Shown here: positions 15,492-22,994 of the stretch, one piece after another
How positions within the stretch are numbered: the stretch's first letter is position 1
How the letters are laid out: every line of letters begins with the position of its first letter
Assembly (NCBI RefSeq): GCF_025465275.1
Contig: NZ_JAODNK010000061.1
Coordinates: 1-45,192, forward strand
Direction: 5' to 3'
DNA: 45,192 bases
Origin: Nocardia sp.
GTDB taxonomy: Bacteria > Actinomycetota > Actinomycetes > Mycobacteriales > Mycobacteriaceae
Program-made: the position numbers and the translations under genes
Notes under the pieces: generated by a model
Seen by the model: the letters and a program-made list of their open reading frames with translations, nothing else
What the model was told of the DNA's origin: nothing
The model's database searches: none

Positions 15492-15851
15492 GTGATAACA
15501 CAGCCTGGGCGAGTTCCCGGGAATTCCGTAGCACTATCCCCTGGCCAAGGCTCTTTGCGCGTATATTCGACCGGCCGCCCACCCGGCCTGCGCTGTGTCG
15601 GCGAAGTCGATTTCACCAACCATGGCGACTGGCAGGCGGCTCTGGGCACACTGCCCACCGCCGACGAAGTTCACCTGGATCCGTCCGAGCTGCGGTTCAT
15701 CGATACCCACGGAACGCTGATCCTGGTAGAGGCCTCGCAGGGCACAGCATCGGATCGGCGGCTCGTCCTGCACCACCCGCCGGTAGCGATGCTGCGCGTG
15801 CTGCGGCAATTCTGGCCTGCCGAGGCGGCTATCGAAGTAGCTCGCTCATGA
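15492..15851 (+). CDS. STAS-domain anti-anti-sigma factor, divergent copy 2
   Basis: A 119-residue STAS-fold protein, more divergent than the other two. It has GEVDFTN, a HLDPSELRFIDTHG segment and a final amphipathic helix. The residue at the phosphosite is Thr72 (DTHG) rather than Ser, still phosphorylatable. The stop overlaps the ATG of the MEDS/HATPase gene by 4 nt (ATGA), so the two proteins are made together and likely interact. GTG 15492 has no strong Shine-Dalgarno; start is uncertain by several codons. Confidence 0.75.
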   Translation: MITQPGRVPGNSVALSPGQGSLRVYSTGRPPGLRCVGEVDFTNHGDWQAALGTLPTADEVHLDPSELRFIDTHGTLILVEASQGTASDRRLVLHHPPVAMLRVLRQFWPAEAAIEVARS

Positions 15852-16780
15852 GCGCGGCCACCACCGATCTCTTCGTTCATCCCGCACTCTTCTACCGCGA
15901 CAGCGACGAGTATCTTTCCGGCACACTCGGTTTCATCCGGGAGGGATTGGCGCAGGGCGAACCCGTCGCGGTGTCGGTGCCGACCGATAATCTGGCGCTG
16001 CTGCGTGCCGAGCTGGGATCGGATGCCGATTCGGTGCGGTTGATGGATATGACGGTCGAGGGCCGCAATCCCGGGCGGATCATTCCCGGCGTGCTGGCGG
16101 CCTTCGCGGATGCGCACCCCGCAGTCCGGGTTCGCATTATCGGAGAACCGATCTGGGCGAATCGCTCCGCGACGGAATACCCCGCCTGCGTTCAGCACGA
16201 AGCACTGATCAATGCGGCGTTCGCCGGACGCGAGGTCACCATTCTCTGCCCGTACAACACCACGGCGCTACCTCCCGAGGTCTTGGCCGACGCACGCGCA
16301 ACACACCCCACACTGATCGACAGCAGCGGCGAAAGCGCCAGTAGCGCATACGATCCCGACTACATTGTGGCGTCGTACAACCAGCCGCTGACCGAACCGC
16401 CCGCCACCGCCGTGCTGCTCGCATTCGACGGCGCCGCACTCACCGGCATTCGACACCTGGCGGCGGACTACGCCCGGAACGCGGGAATGACCCCGGAGCG
16501 AATCGTCGACTTGGAATTGGTCATTGCTGAGACCACCACCAACTCGGTGGTACACGGCGGCGGGAGCGGCACGCTCGCGCTCTGGCTGTCGGAGGGACAG
16601 CTGTGCTGCCAGATTCGCGACTCGGGGCATATCACCAACCCGCTCGCCGGGCGGCTGCCCGCGCCCAGGCGAGTTCCCGGTGGCCGCGGCCTGCTGATCG
16701 TCAACCAGCTCGCCGACTTGGTGCGCATGTACACCGGCGCGCAGGGGACCACGCTGTACATCCGCCTGCCGCTCGTCTAG
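15848..16780 (+). CDS. MEDS sensor domain + HATPase_c anti-sigma regulatory protein, copy 2
   Basis: A 310-residue paralogue of the protein at 3170, alike throughout. MEDS domain about 8-160 (LFYRDSDEYL, NPGRIIPG, GEPIW), then a GHKL ATPase with N box ELVIAETTTNSVVHGGG (Glu, Asn and His all kept), a D-S-G in place of DNG and GGRGLL. The DSG change removes the Asn of the G1 box, a difference from copy 1. ATG 15848 overlaps the STAS stop codon; a longer frame upstream is a shadow of that gene. It probably binds the co-translated STAS protein or phosphorylates it; this is inferred from layout. Confidence 0.87.
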   Translation: MSAATTDLFVHPALFYRDSDEYLSGTLGFIREGLAQGEPVAVSVPTDNLALLRAELGSDADSVRLMDMTVEGRNPGRIIPGVLAAFADAHPAVRVRIIGEPIWANRSATEYPACVQHEALINAAFAGREVTILCPYNTTALPPEVLADARATHPTLIDSSGESASSAYDPDYIVASYNQPLTEPPATAVLLAFDGAALTGIRHLAADYARNAGMTPERIVDLELVIAETTTNSVVHGGGSGTLALWLSEGQLCCQIRDSGHITNPLAGRLPAPRRVPGGRGLLIVNQLADLVRMYTGAQGTTLYIRLPLV

Positions 16781-16805
16781 TCACGCACTGTGCCAGCCAC
16801 ACACC

Positions 16806-16853
16806 GTTCTAATCACACACTGTTCTAATCACACACCGTTCTAATCAAACGAA
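16806..16853. repeat. Three tandem 16-nt repeats
   Basis: GTTCTAATC recurs at 16806, 16822 and 16838, exactly 16 nt apart, with CACACAC-type filler; a degenerate fourth unit may lie before. It follows the MEDS/HATPase stop by 25 nt and precedes the STAS gene at 16954. Too few and too short for a CRISPR; could be a regulator site or slippage product. Confidence 0.7.
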
Positions 16854-16953
16854 AAGGGTTGGGACAGCGGCACCGAAGTCTCACAAGTAGGGTGACTTGC
16901 CAAGCAAGAGCAGTTGGTTCGCGCGGGTGCCCGGTGTCCGGAGGTAGCAAGAA

Positions 16954-17301
16954 GTGAGCAATGAAGTGAGAGAGCTGGTCCTTCGGACGCGATCGGCCGA
17001 AGCCGCGGTGGTGCTGTCCGCGGTCGGCGAGGTCGACATGGTCTCGGCGCCGAAGCTGTCGTCGGCGGTGGCCGAAGCCTTGAGCACCGGCGCGCCAGTG
17101 CTCGTCATCGACCTGTCCGAGGTGGGATTCTTCGGTTCGGCCGGGTTGAGTGTGCTGGTGGAAGCGTTGGAGGCGAGCGCCGGACGCGAACTGCGGGTGG
17201 TCGCCACGGCACCGGTGCGTCGTCCCGTCGAATTGACCGGGCTCGATGAGTTGCTCGATATCTACGGCACGCTGGAAGAGGCGCTGGCCGTCGACGAGTA
17301 G
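16954..17301 (+). CDS. STAS-domain anti-anti-sigma factor (RsbV-like), copy 3
   Basis: A 115-residue near-twin of the protein at 2794, equal in length and sharing VSAPKLS, DLSEVGFFGSAGLSVLVEALE and ELTGLDELL. Ser62 is the likely phosphoacceptor. GTG start with GGAGGT 8 nt upstream. It lies 100 nt before the sigma gene at 17402, so in this block STAS and sigma are collinear. No clean SigF-type promoter upstream (only CGTT-N15-GGGTTG near 16837-16861). Confidence 0.9.
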   Translation: MSNEVRELVLRTRSAEAAVVLSAVGEVDMVSAPKLSSAVAEALSTGAPVLVIDLSEVGFFGSAGLSVLVEALEASAGRELRVVATAPVRRPVELTGLDELLDIYGTLEEALAVDE

Positions 17302-17336
17302 TCGTCCGGCGCTGCGGCAGGGCTATTCTGATCGCA

Positions 17337-17361
17337 GTTTGAATAGCAGATGCACGGGTAG
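17337..17361 (+). promoter_or_regulatory. SigF-type promoter for sigma gene 3
   Basis: GTTT at 17337-17340, 15 nt, GGGTAG at 17356-17361. The first nine bases (GTTTGAATA) are identical to those of the promoter at 4708, and the leader CGGATTCGAT...GGAGTGAGGAA is also shared. Confidence 0.83.
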
Positions 17362-17401
17362 ACCTCCGAGAGTCGGATTCGATCTGGAGTGAGGAACCGT
17401 C

Positions 17402-18232
17402 ATGTCCGAGGCGATACTTCCGTCCGAAGCACCCCGGCAGTCGCGTGGAACCGGCGACAGCTACGAGAATATCGGGCCCTGGTTCGAGAAACTGGCTGGT
17501 CTGACGGCCTCTGATCCCCAGCATGCGCTGATGCGGGAGCGGATCATCGAGGCCTGTCTGCCACTGGCCGAGCACATCGCGCGGCGCTTCACCGGACGCG
17601 GCGAACAGTTCGACGACCTCCACCAGATCGCCCGGCTGGGATTGGTACAGGCCGTGGATCGCTTCGATGTTTCGCGCGGCAGCACCTTCCTGTCCTTCGC
17701 AATACCCACGATCATGGGTGAGGTGCGCCGGCATTTCCGGGATCACACCTGGGCGGTGCGGGTGCCGCGCCGCGCCAAGGAGCTGCAGCAGCAACTGGGC
17801 CCCGTGACCGAAACGCTGTCGCAGCGGCTGGGCCGCATGCCCACCGCCCGCGAGATCGCCGCCGAACTCGACGTCGAGCTGGGCGAGGTCACCCAGGCGA
17901 TGGTCGCTCGTAATGCCTATCAGGCCAGCTCGCTGGACACGCCCCGGGCCGACGACGATTCGGGCCCGGCGGCGATCGCGGACACGCTCGGCGCCGAGGA
18001 GCCCAGCTATCGGCTGCTCGAGGATGCGATGGCGGTACGCCCGCTGCTGGCGGCGCTGCCCGCGCGGGAACGCCAGATTCTGGTCTGGCGCTTCTTCGAG
18101 AATCGAACCCAGGCGCAGATCGCCGAGCGACTGGGCGTCTCACAGATGCAGGTATCACGCATATTGACCAAGACCCTGTCCACGTTGCGCGAGCAAGTTC
18201 TCGGCCCCGTCGAAATCGCCCGGATCGCATGA
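17402..18232 (+). CDS. SigF/SigB-family RNA polymerase sigma factor, copy 3
   Basis: A 276-residue paralogue very close to the factor at 4773 (same region 2 core FLSFAIPTIMGEVRRHFRD, same RAKELQQQLGPVTE in region 3, helix-turn-helix QAQIAERLGVSQMQVSR). The recognition helix is identical in all three copies, so their promoters probably overlap and specificity may come from the anti-sigma side. ATG 17402 has GTGAGGA upstream. The poxB-like gene follows 18 nt after the stop and may be co-transcribed. Confidence 0.93.
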   Translation: MSEAILPSEAPRQSRGTGDSYENIGPWFEKLAGLTASDPQHALMRERIIEACLPLAEHIARRFTGRGEQFDDLHQIARLGLVQAVDRFDVSRGSTFLSFAIPTIMGEVRRHFRDHTWAVRVPRRAKELQQQLGPVTETLSQRLGRMPTAREIAAELDVELGEVTQAMVARNAYQASSLDTPRADDDSGPAAIADTLGAEEPSYRLLEDAMAVRPLLAALPARERQILVWRFFENRTQAQIAERLGVSQMQVSRILTKTLSTLREQVLGPVEIARIA

Positions 18233-18250
18233 GCATTCAGGAGTGAGCAT

Positions 18251-19975
18251 ATGACCACGGTTGCCGAAATGATCGTCACCGCCCTCGCGAACGAAGGCGT
18301 GACCCAGATCTGGGGAGTCGTGGGCGATGCCCTCAATCCCATTACCGACGCCATCCGGCGGGAGGATCGGATCGAGTGGATCGGCGTCCGGCACGAAGAG
18401 GTCGCCGCGTATGCCGCTGGGGCACAAGCACAATTGAATGGGACCCTCGGTGTTTGCATGGGCACCGTCGGCCCGGGTTCGATTCATCTGCTGGGTGGTC
18501 TCTACGACGCCAAGAAGTCACATGCTCCGGTGCTGGCGATCTGCGGTCAGGTACCGACCGCGGATATCGGCAGCGAGTACTTCCAGGAAGTGGACAATGA
18601 CGCGGTCTTTCGCGACGTCGCCGAGTTCACCGCCACGGTGACCAGTGTGGCCCAGCTGCCGCGCATGTTCGAGCAGGCCGTGAATGCCGCGATGTCGCGG
18701 CCGGGCGTAGCGGTCTTGAACGTGCCCGGCGACATAGCGGCCGCGAAGGTCGAGAGTGGTTCGCCCGCACCACGATTCGTCTCGCGCAGCCGCACGATAG
18801 TGCCCGGCGGCGCTGAGCTCGCCGAGGCCGCCGACGTCTTGAACGGCGCCGAGAAGGTGACACTGCTGGTCGGCGTGGGCGCACGGGAGGCGCGGGCGGA
18901 GGTATTGCAGGTCGCCGAACGCCTGGGCGCACCGATGGTGCTCACGCTCAAGGCCAAAGAGGCTCTCGAACAAGACAATCCGTTCGCAGTCGGCCAGACC
19001 GGGCTGATCGGCAACCCGGCCGCCCATGCCGCGCTGGCCGATTGCGATGTCCTGTTCATGGTGGGCACCGACTTTCCCTATACCGACTGGTATCCGACCG
19101 GGAAGACGGTCATCCAGCTCGATATGCGGCTCGAGCACATCGGTCGCCGCACGGCGGTCGATGTGTCGCTGGTCGGGCATTGCCGGCCGGCGTTGAGCGA
19201 ACTGCTGCCCTTACTCGATGACACCACCTCCGATGGGCATCTGAAGACAGCGCAGCACGGCTACCAGACCTGGGTGGAACGCCAGCACCGCTTGGCGGAC
19301 GCCGGTCACGATCGAAAACTATTGGGCCGGTTGCGTCGTCACCTGGACAACCCGGACGAGTTGATCCGGCCGGAAGCCTTGGCCGCGGCATTGGATACGC
19401 ACGCCGCCGACGATGCCATCTTCACCTCGGATACGGGTATGTCCACCGTCTGGCTGTCCAGATTCCTCACGCTGCGCGGGAACCGGCGACTGCTGGGTTC
19501 CTACAACTTCGGCTCCATGGCCAATGCTCTGCCGCAAGCCCTCGGCGCGCAGGCCCTGGACCGCAACCGGCAGGTGATCGCCTGCTGCGGCGACGGCGGG
19601 CTGATGATGCTGCTGGGCGATCTGCGCACCGCCGTCAGCTACAACCTGCCGGTCACGTTCATCGTGTTCGACAATGGCCGGCTCGGCATGGTGAAGCTCG
19701 AGCAGGAACAGGGCGGACTGCCGGAATTCGGCACGATCCTGGACAACCCGGATCTGGCGGCCGTGGCAGCCGCGATGGGACTCGAATCGCGGCGGGTGAC
19801 CGATCCCGAGGCGCTGGACGGCGTTCTCGCCGAAGCACTTTCGCTACGGCGCCCGATACTGCTCGATGTGCTGACCAACCCCGACGAAATCGCCATACCC
19901 CCGAAGCCCACGGTGGACCAGGCCTGGGGCTTCGCGATCGCCAAGGTCAAGGAAACGCTCGACAGCCGCGAATAA
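18251..19975 (+). CDS. poxB: PoxB-like thiamine-diphosphate pyruvate oxidase/dehydrogenase (quinone)
   Basis: A 574-residue ThDP enzyme. N-terminal Pyr domain with the catalytic Glu in RHEEVAAYAAGA and GTVGPGSIHLLGGLYDA; central FAD/ADP-binding domain about 185-330; C-terminal PP domain with the ThDP motif GDGGLMMLLGDL...N (about 440-475). It aligns by eye over the first 170 residues with E. coli PoxB, which oxidises pyruvate to acetate and CO2 and passes electrons to membrane quinone; PoxB is a stationary-phase enzyme there. AGGAG lies before ATG 18251. Directly downstream of the third sigma gene. Other ThDP substrates cannot be excluded. Confidence 0.87.
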   Translation: MTTVAEMIVTALANEGVTQIWGVVGDALNPITDAIRREDRIEWIGVRHEEVAAYAAGAQAQLNGTLGVCMGTVGPGSIHLLGGLYDAKKSHAPVLAICGQVPTADIGSEYFQEVDNDAVFRDVAEFTATVTSVAQLPRMFEQAVNAAMSRPGVAVLNVPGDIAAAKVESGSPAPRFVSRSRTIVPGGAELAEAADVLNGAEKVTLLVGVGAREARAEVLQVAERLGAPMVLTLKAKEALEQDNPFAVGQTGLIGNPAAHAALADCDVLFMVGTDFPYTDWYPTGKTVIQLDMRLEHIGRRTAVDVSLVGHCRPALSELLPLLDDTTSDGHLKTAQHGYQTWVERQHRLADAGHDRKLLGRLRRHLDNPDELIRPEALAAALDTHAADDAIFTSDTGMSTVWLSRFLTLRGNRRLLGSYNFGSMANALPQALGAQALDRNRQVIACCGDGGLMMLLGDLRTAVSYNLPVTFIVFDNGRLGMVKLEQEQGGLPEFGTILDNPDLAAVAAAMGLESRRVTDPEALDGVLAEALSLRRPILLDVLTNPDEIAIPPKPTVDQAWGFAIAKVKETLDSRE

Positions 19976-19976
19976 T

Positions 19977-20051
19977 CTCCTGCCCCTCGGCGGCGCGGTG
20001 ATCCTGCTGTTCCTGGTCAATCTCGCGACCGGACGACGAGCGGTCCGCTGA
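19977..20051 (+). pseudogene. C-terminal remnant of a GlsB/YeaQ-type small membrane protein
   Basis: Just after the poxB-like gene, one frame reads GGAVILLFLVNLATGRRAVR and stops at 20051. This looks like the last helix and basic tail of GlsB/YeaQ/YmgE (transglycosylase-associated) stress proteins. There is no start or first helix, so it is a fragment if real. Short length limits confidence. Confidence 0.4.
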
Positions 20052-20080
20052 CGCTCGGCAGTTGCATCGACGGAGTGCGG

Positions 20081-21565
20081 TCACCCGGTGGTGGCCGCAC
20101 TCCGCCGGGTCGAGGCCAATGGCAGTGCGACATCCTCGAGTGATTGCCCCTCTGCGTCAACGGCGAGCAGGCGGGCGATCACGCCACCGGAGATCATGAT
20201 CACCGCGGCGAACAGGTATCCGATGAACAGCCGGACCGGGCGCGAACCGTCGCCGATCAGCGCGCCGTAGAGTACGGGGCCGAGCGCGCCGAAACACTGT
20301 GCGATGGCGAAGAATACGGCGATCGCCTTCGCCCGCACCTCCAGCGGGAAGATCTCGCTCACCGTGAGATACGCGGAACTCGCACCCGCCGAGGCGAAGA
20401 AGAAGATGACGCACCAGCAGATGGTCTGGGTGATCGCATTGAGCAGACCGGCGTAGAACAGACCCGCCGAAATCGCCAGCAGCACACCGGAGAGTATGTA
20501 GGTGCCGGAAATCATCGTGCGCCGCCCGATGGTGTCGAAGAGGTGCCCGATCGCCAGCGGCCCGATCAGATTTCCAATCGCGAAGGCGATCAGATAGATC
20601 GGTGTGGCCGACGAGGGCACGTCATAGAACTTCCCGAGCACCAGTGTGTAGGTGAAGAAAATCGCGTTGTACAGGAAGGATTGGCTGATCATGAGGCTCG
20701 CGCCGAGGATCGCCCGCGACGGGTATTCGCGGAACAGGACGCGGGTCAGCGCCAGATAGCCGATCTGCGCGGTCGGCTTGATCTCTATGGCCCGGGACTC
20801 GTCGACCGGCGGCACGGTGACCCCGGTTGCCGCCACATCACGCTCGATCTCATTGATCGATTCCTCGGCCGCCTCCGAATGCCCGTGCATGATCTGCCAG
20901 CGCGGGCTTTCCGGAAGATGGCGGCGCACGAACAGAATCCCCACGCCCAGTACCGGGCCGATCAGGAAGCCGAGCCGCCAGCCCACCGACAGGCTCATAT
21001 GATTGAGCAGGATGTAGGTGCCGATCGTGCCGATAATCGCACCGGCCCAATAGGTTCCATTGACGGCGATGTCCACGCGCCCGCGAAACCGAGCTGGAAT
21101 CAGTTCGTCGATAGCGGAATTGATCGCCGCGTACTCGCCACCGATGCCCATGCCGGCAATGAAGCGCGTGAGGTACAGGAAGAGCACCCAGCCGGTGCCG
21201 CTGCCCAGTGTGAGTGCGGTGAGGCCACTGCCGATCAGGTAGACGGCCAGGGTGACCAGGAACAGTTTCCGGCGCCCGAGCCGGTCGGAGAGGTTTCCGA
21301 ACAGCAGCGCGCCGACCACTTCACCGGCCAGATAGACGGTCGCCACCAGGCCGACCGCGGTCGAGGACATATGCAGCGTCTCGGGTTTGGTCAGCGTATC
21401 GGCGACCGAACTGGCCACCGTGATCTCGAGTCCGTCGAGAATCCACGCCACACCGAGCGCGACCACCATCCGAGTGTGGAACCTCGACCACGGCAGCCGA
21501 TCGATCCGCGCCGGAATCAACGTCCGCATCACACTGTTTCCGGCCGCACCGGACACTTCCGCCAT
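20081..21565 (-). CDS. MFS transporter (sugar/metabolite:H+ symporter-like)
   Basis: A 494-residue 12-helix major facilitator. Motif A (GNLSDRLGRRKLF) follows helix 2, RFIAGMGIGGEYAA marks helix 4-5, PESPRW sits at the end of helix 6, and a second motif-A-like HLFDTIGRRT lies in the C half. These fit the sugar porter / metabolite symporter branch; substrate unknown. Start ATG 21565 (AGGAG 5 nt upstream) is preferred over GTG 21568. A perfect SigF-type promoter lies 32 nt upstream, so uptake or efflux by it is probably a general stress function. Confidence 0.88.
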   Translation of the reverse strand: MAEVSGAAGNSVMRTLIPARIDRLPWSRFHTRMVVALGVAWILDGLEITVASSVADTLTKPETLHMSSTAVGLVATVYLAGEVVGALLFGNLSDRLGRRKLFLVTLAVYLIGSGLTALTLGSGTGWVLFLYLTRFIAGMGIGGEYAAINSAIDELIPARFRGRVDIAVNGTYWAGAIIGTIGTYILLNHMSLSVGWRLGFLIGPVLGVGILFVRRHLPESPRWQIMHGHSEAAEESINEIERDVAATGVTVPPVDESRAIEIKPTAQIGYLALTRVLFREYPSRAILGASLMISQSFLYNAIFFTYTLVLGKFYDVPSSATPIYLIAFAIGNLIGPLAIGHLFDTIGRRTMISGTYILSGVLLAISAGLFYAGLLNAITQTICWCVIFFFASAGASSAYLTVSEIFPLEVRAKAIAVFFAIAQCFGALGPVLYGALIGDGSRPVRLFIGYLFAAVIMISGGVIARLLAVDAEGQSLEDVALPLASTRRSAATTG

Positions 21566-21597
21566 CACGACTCCTGAGTCCGAACCGTAGGCTTCGG

Positions 21598-21622
21598 CTA
21601 CCCGGCCGTACCGCCGTCAAAC
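21598..21622 (-). promoter_or_regulatory. SigF-type promoter for the MFS gene
   Basis: Minus strand: GTTT (21622-21619), 15 nt, GGGTAG (21603-21598). Leader of about 25 nt to ATG 21565. Confidence 0.82.
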
Positions 21623-21703
21623 AGTCTGCCCAGACGTTCGCTCAGCAGCGTGTAGCGACACCACGCGGTGCAAAGAAATCCGCGGACTCAGTGCTGGCGG
21701 GAC

Positions 21704-21898
21704 TCAGTGCTCGCGCAGGACATTCAGTATTGCGGTCAGACCGATCAGGAGACTGCCGCCCGCCACTGCGGAGGTGGTCCAGGACTGCGTCATGACGGCA
21801 ATGCCGCCGATGAAAAACAGACAGGCCGCGAGCGCCAAAAGGGCTGTTCCCCAGTCGATTCCGACGATACGGGTAGAACTTTCTCGTGTCGTTGCCAT
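21704..21898 (-). CDS. 64-residue two-helix membrane protein, leaderless
   Basis: A short N terminus (MATTRESSTRI), then two hydrophobic helices at about 16-36 and 43-60. No family recognised. ATG 21898 is chosen over ATG 21904 because it begins 10 nt after the last base of a perfect SigF-type -10, where transcription would start; there is no Shine-Dalgarno for either. The mRNA would thus be leaderless or nearly so. Confidence 0.7.
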   Translation of the reverse strand: MATTRESSTRIVGIDWGTALLALAACLFFIGGIAVMTQSWTTSAVAGGSLLIGLTAILNVLREH

Positions 21899-21907
21899 AA
21901 CCATGAG

Positions 21908-21932
21908 ATACCCATCGGCTTGTTATCGAAAC
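21908..21932 (-). promoter_or_regulatory. SigF-type promoter, leaderless output
   Basis: Minus strand: GTTT (21932-21929), 15 nt, GGGTAT (21913-21908): exact consensus. The start codon lies 10 nt after the -10. The box begins 5 nt past the stop codon of the upstream gene. Confidence 0.85.
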
Positions 21933-21936
21933 GTGA

Positions 21937-22179
21937 CTATCGGGGAATGTTGGCCAACCTGGAGGTTTCATCGGCGCGCTGAACAGCCAATTCGACGGTC
22001 CGAACCGCCTGGTTACGAAGCTTGTTCAGCTGCACTCGTTCGGTATCGGGGTAGCGCGTGGTATCGCATTCGACCGACAGGGCTCGTACGCGCCGGCGCA
22101 GGCGAGTGGCGCTCTCGAAATCGAGCGGCCGTTCCGCGGTGGCAACTGCGGACTTCAGCCGCAATCTCAACTGTTGCAT
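21937..22179 (-). CDS. 80-residue helical protein of unknown function
   Basis: An Arg-rich, probably all-helical protein (FESATRLRRRVRAL, LNKLRNQAVRTVELAVQRADE). No family recognised. Start ATG 22179 is chosen for GAGGAGGGTGAG just upstream; an earlier ATG at 22221 lacks one. It lies 103 nt after the PAS-ANTAR gene on the same strand and could be in its operon. One Cys. No SigF-type promoter seen. Confidence 0.55.
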   Translation of the reverse strand: MQQLRLRLKSAVATAERPLDFESATRLRRRVRALSVECDTTRYPDTERVQLNKLRNQAVRTVELAVQRADETSRLANIPR

Positions 22180-22282
22180 CTCACCCTCCTCGGATTGCGT
22201 GTCTTTCCAAGGGGTTTCCAATACCGACGGCTCCGAAACCGGTTTGTGTCATCGGTATCAGCGGGGCTGACGCAGTACAGTG

Positions 22283-22906
22283 CTACGCCGTGGGTATCCG
22301 CAGGTGAATGGTCAGCAGGATATGGTCGACCGCGGTCCGTGTGCGCGTGCCCACCGGCGGCAGTCCCCGCAACTCCCCCATAAGCTGAGCCGCCAGCGCC
22401 CGCAGCTTGGTATTGGTCTCCCGGGAACGCCATTTCAGCACCCGGAACGCCTGGTCCGCGGTCAGGCCGTAGACCACCATGAGCGCACCTTTCGCCTGTT
22501 CGATCACGGCCCGCTGCTCGAGCAGTTCGGGAAGCATCTCGTCGAGGACTTCATTGCGCTGATCGGCGAGCCTATCGGTCAGATCGACGTAGTAGCCGGC
22601 TGTGCCGACCACCTCGCCGGACTCTTCGGCGACGGCGTCGGACACCACGAGGACCTGATGTTCCCGCCCCGCGGTGTCGATGATGCGGTGCTGGCTCGAG
22701 AAGGGCGCGTGGTCGTGCAGTGAGGTGACGAGTACCTCCTCCACCCGCTCCCGATCGTCCGGGTGTTTGTGCGACAGCAGCAATTTCGTGGTGGGTGTCA
22801 CCGTGCCCGGCTCATAGGCGTGCATGCGCGCCACCTCGTCGGACCATTCCCAGCTCTGATCGGCGAACCGCCGGGTGCACCGATATCCGCCCGCACGGCA
22901 CCCTAC
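22283..22906 (-). CDS. PAS-ANTAR domain regulator; start codon not identifiable
   Basis: A PAS fold (QSWEWSDEVARMHAYEPG, HKHPDDRERV, GYYVDLTDR) followed by an ANTAR domain (LLEQRAVIEQAKGALMVVYGLTADQAF...LKWRSRETN). ANTAR proteins bind paired hairpins in RNA and cause antitermination; the PAS part senses the signal. The coding frame is clear from about codon 22906 downwards, but no ATG/GTG/TTG lies at the expected N terminus. In-frame starts are either inside the PAS domain (GTG 22834) or far upstream inside the divergent Dps-like gene (ATG 23095). A GTG in another frame near 22896 suggests a possible 1-nt indel. The 5' limit given is provisional. Confidence 0.7.
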   Translation of the reverse strand, partial: VGCRAGGYRCTRRFADQSWEWSDEVARMHAYEPGTVTPTTKLLLSHKHPDDRERVEEVLVTSLHDHAPFSSQHRIIDTAGREHQVLVVSDAVAEESGEVVGTAGYYVDLTDRLADQRNEVLDEMLPELLEQRAVIEQAKGALMVVYGLTADQAFRVLKWRSRETNTKLRALAAQLMGELRGLPPVGTRTRTAVDHILLTIHLRIPTA

Positions 22907-22925
22907 GGTCTCTCGATCTTGGTCT

Positions 22926-22950
22926 GATTGGGACGGCGGTTCGCGGGTAC
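22926..22950 (+). promoter_or_regulatory. SigF-type promoter for the Dps-like gene
   Basis: GATT at 22926-22929, 15 nt, GGGTAC at 22945-22950; about 37 nt of leader to GTG 22995. Confidence 0.75.
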
Positions 22951-22994
22951 TGCCTGTTGGACGCTTCCACGTCCCACTACGAAAGGATTCGGCA

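Noticed and set aside
15380..15847. N-terminal extension of the second MEDS protein
   Set aside because: It is out-of-frame shadow of the STAS gene, with Cys/Arg-rich nonsense and no domain.
16781..16860. CRISPR-like array
   Set aside because: Only three 16-nt direct units with no spacers and no cas genes.
20144..21577. 477-codon plus-strand open frame opposite the MFS gene
   Set aside because: Antisense shadow with composition typical of reversed membrane protein codons.
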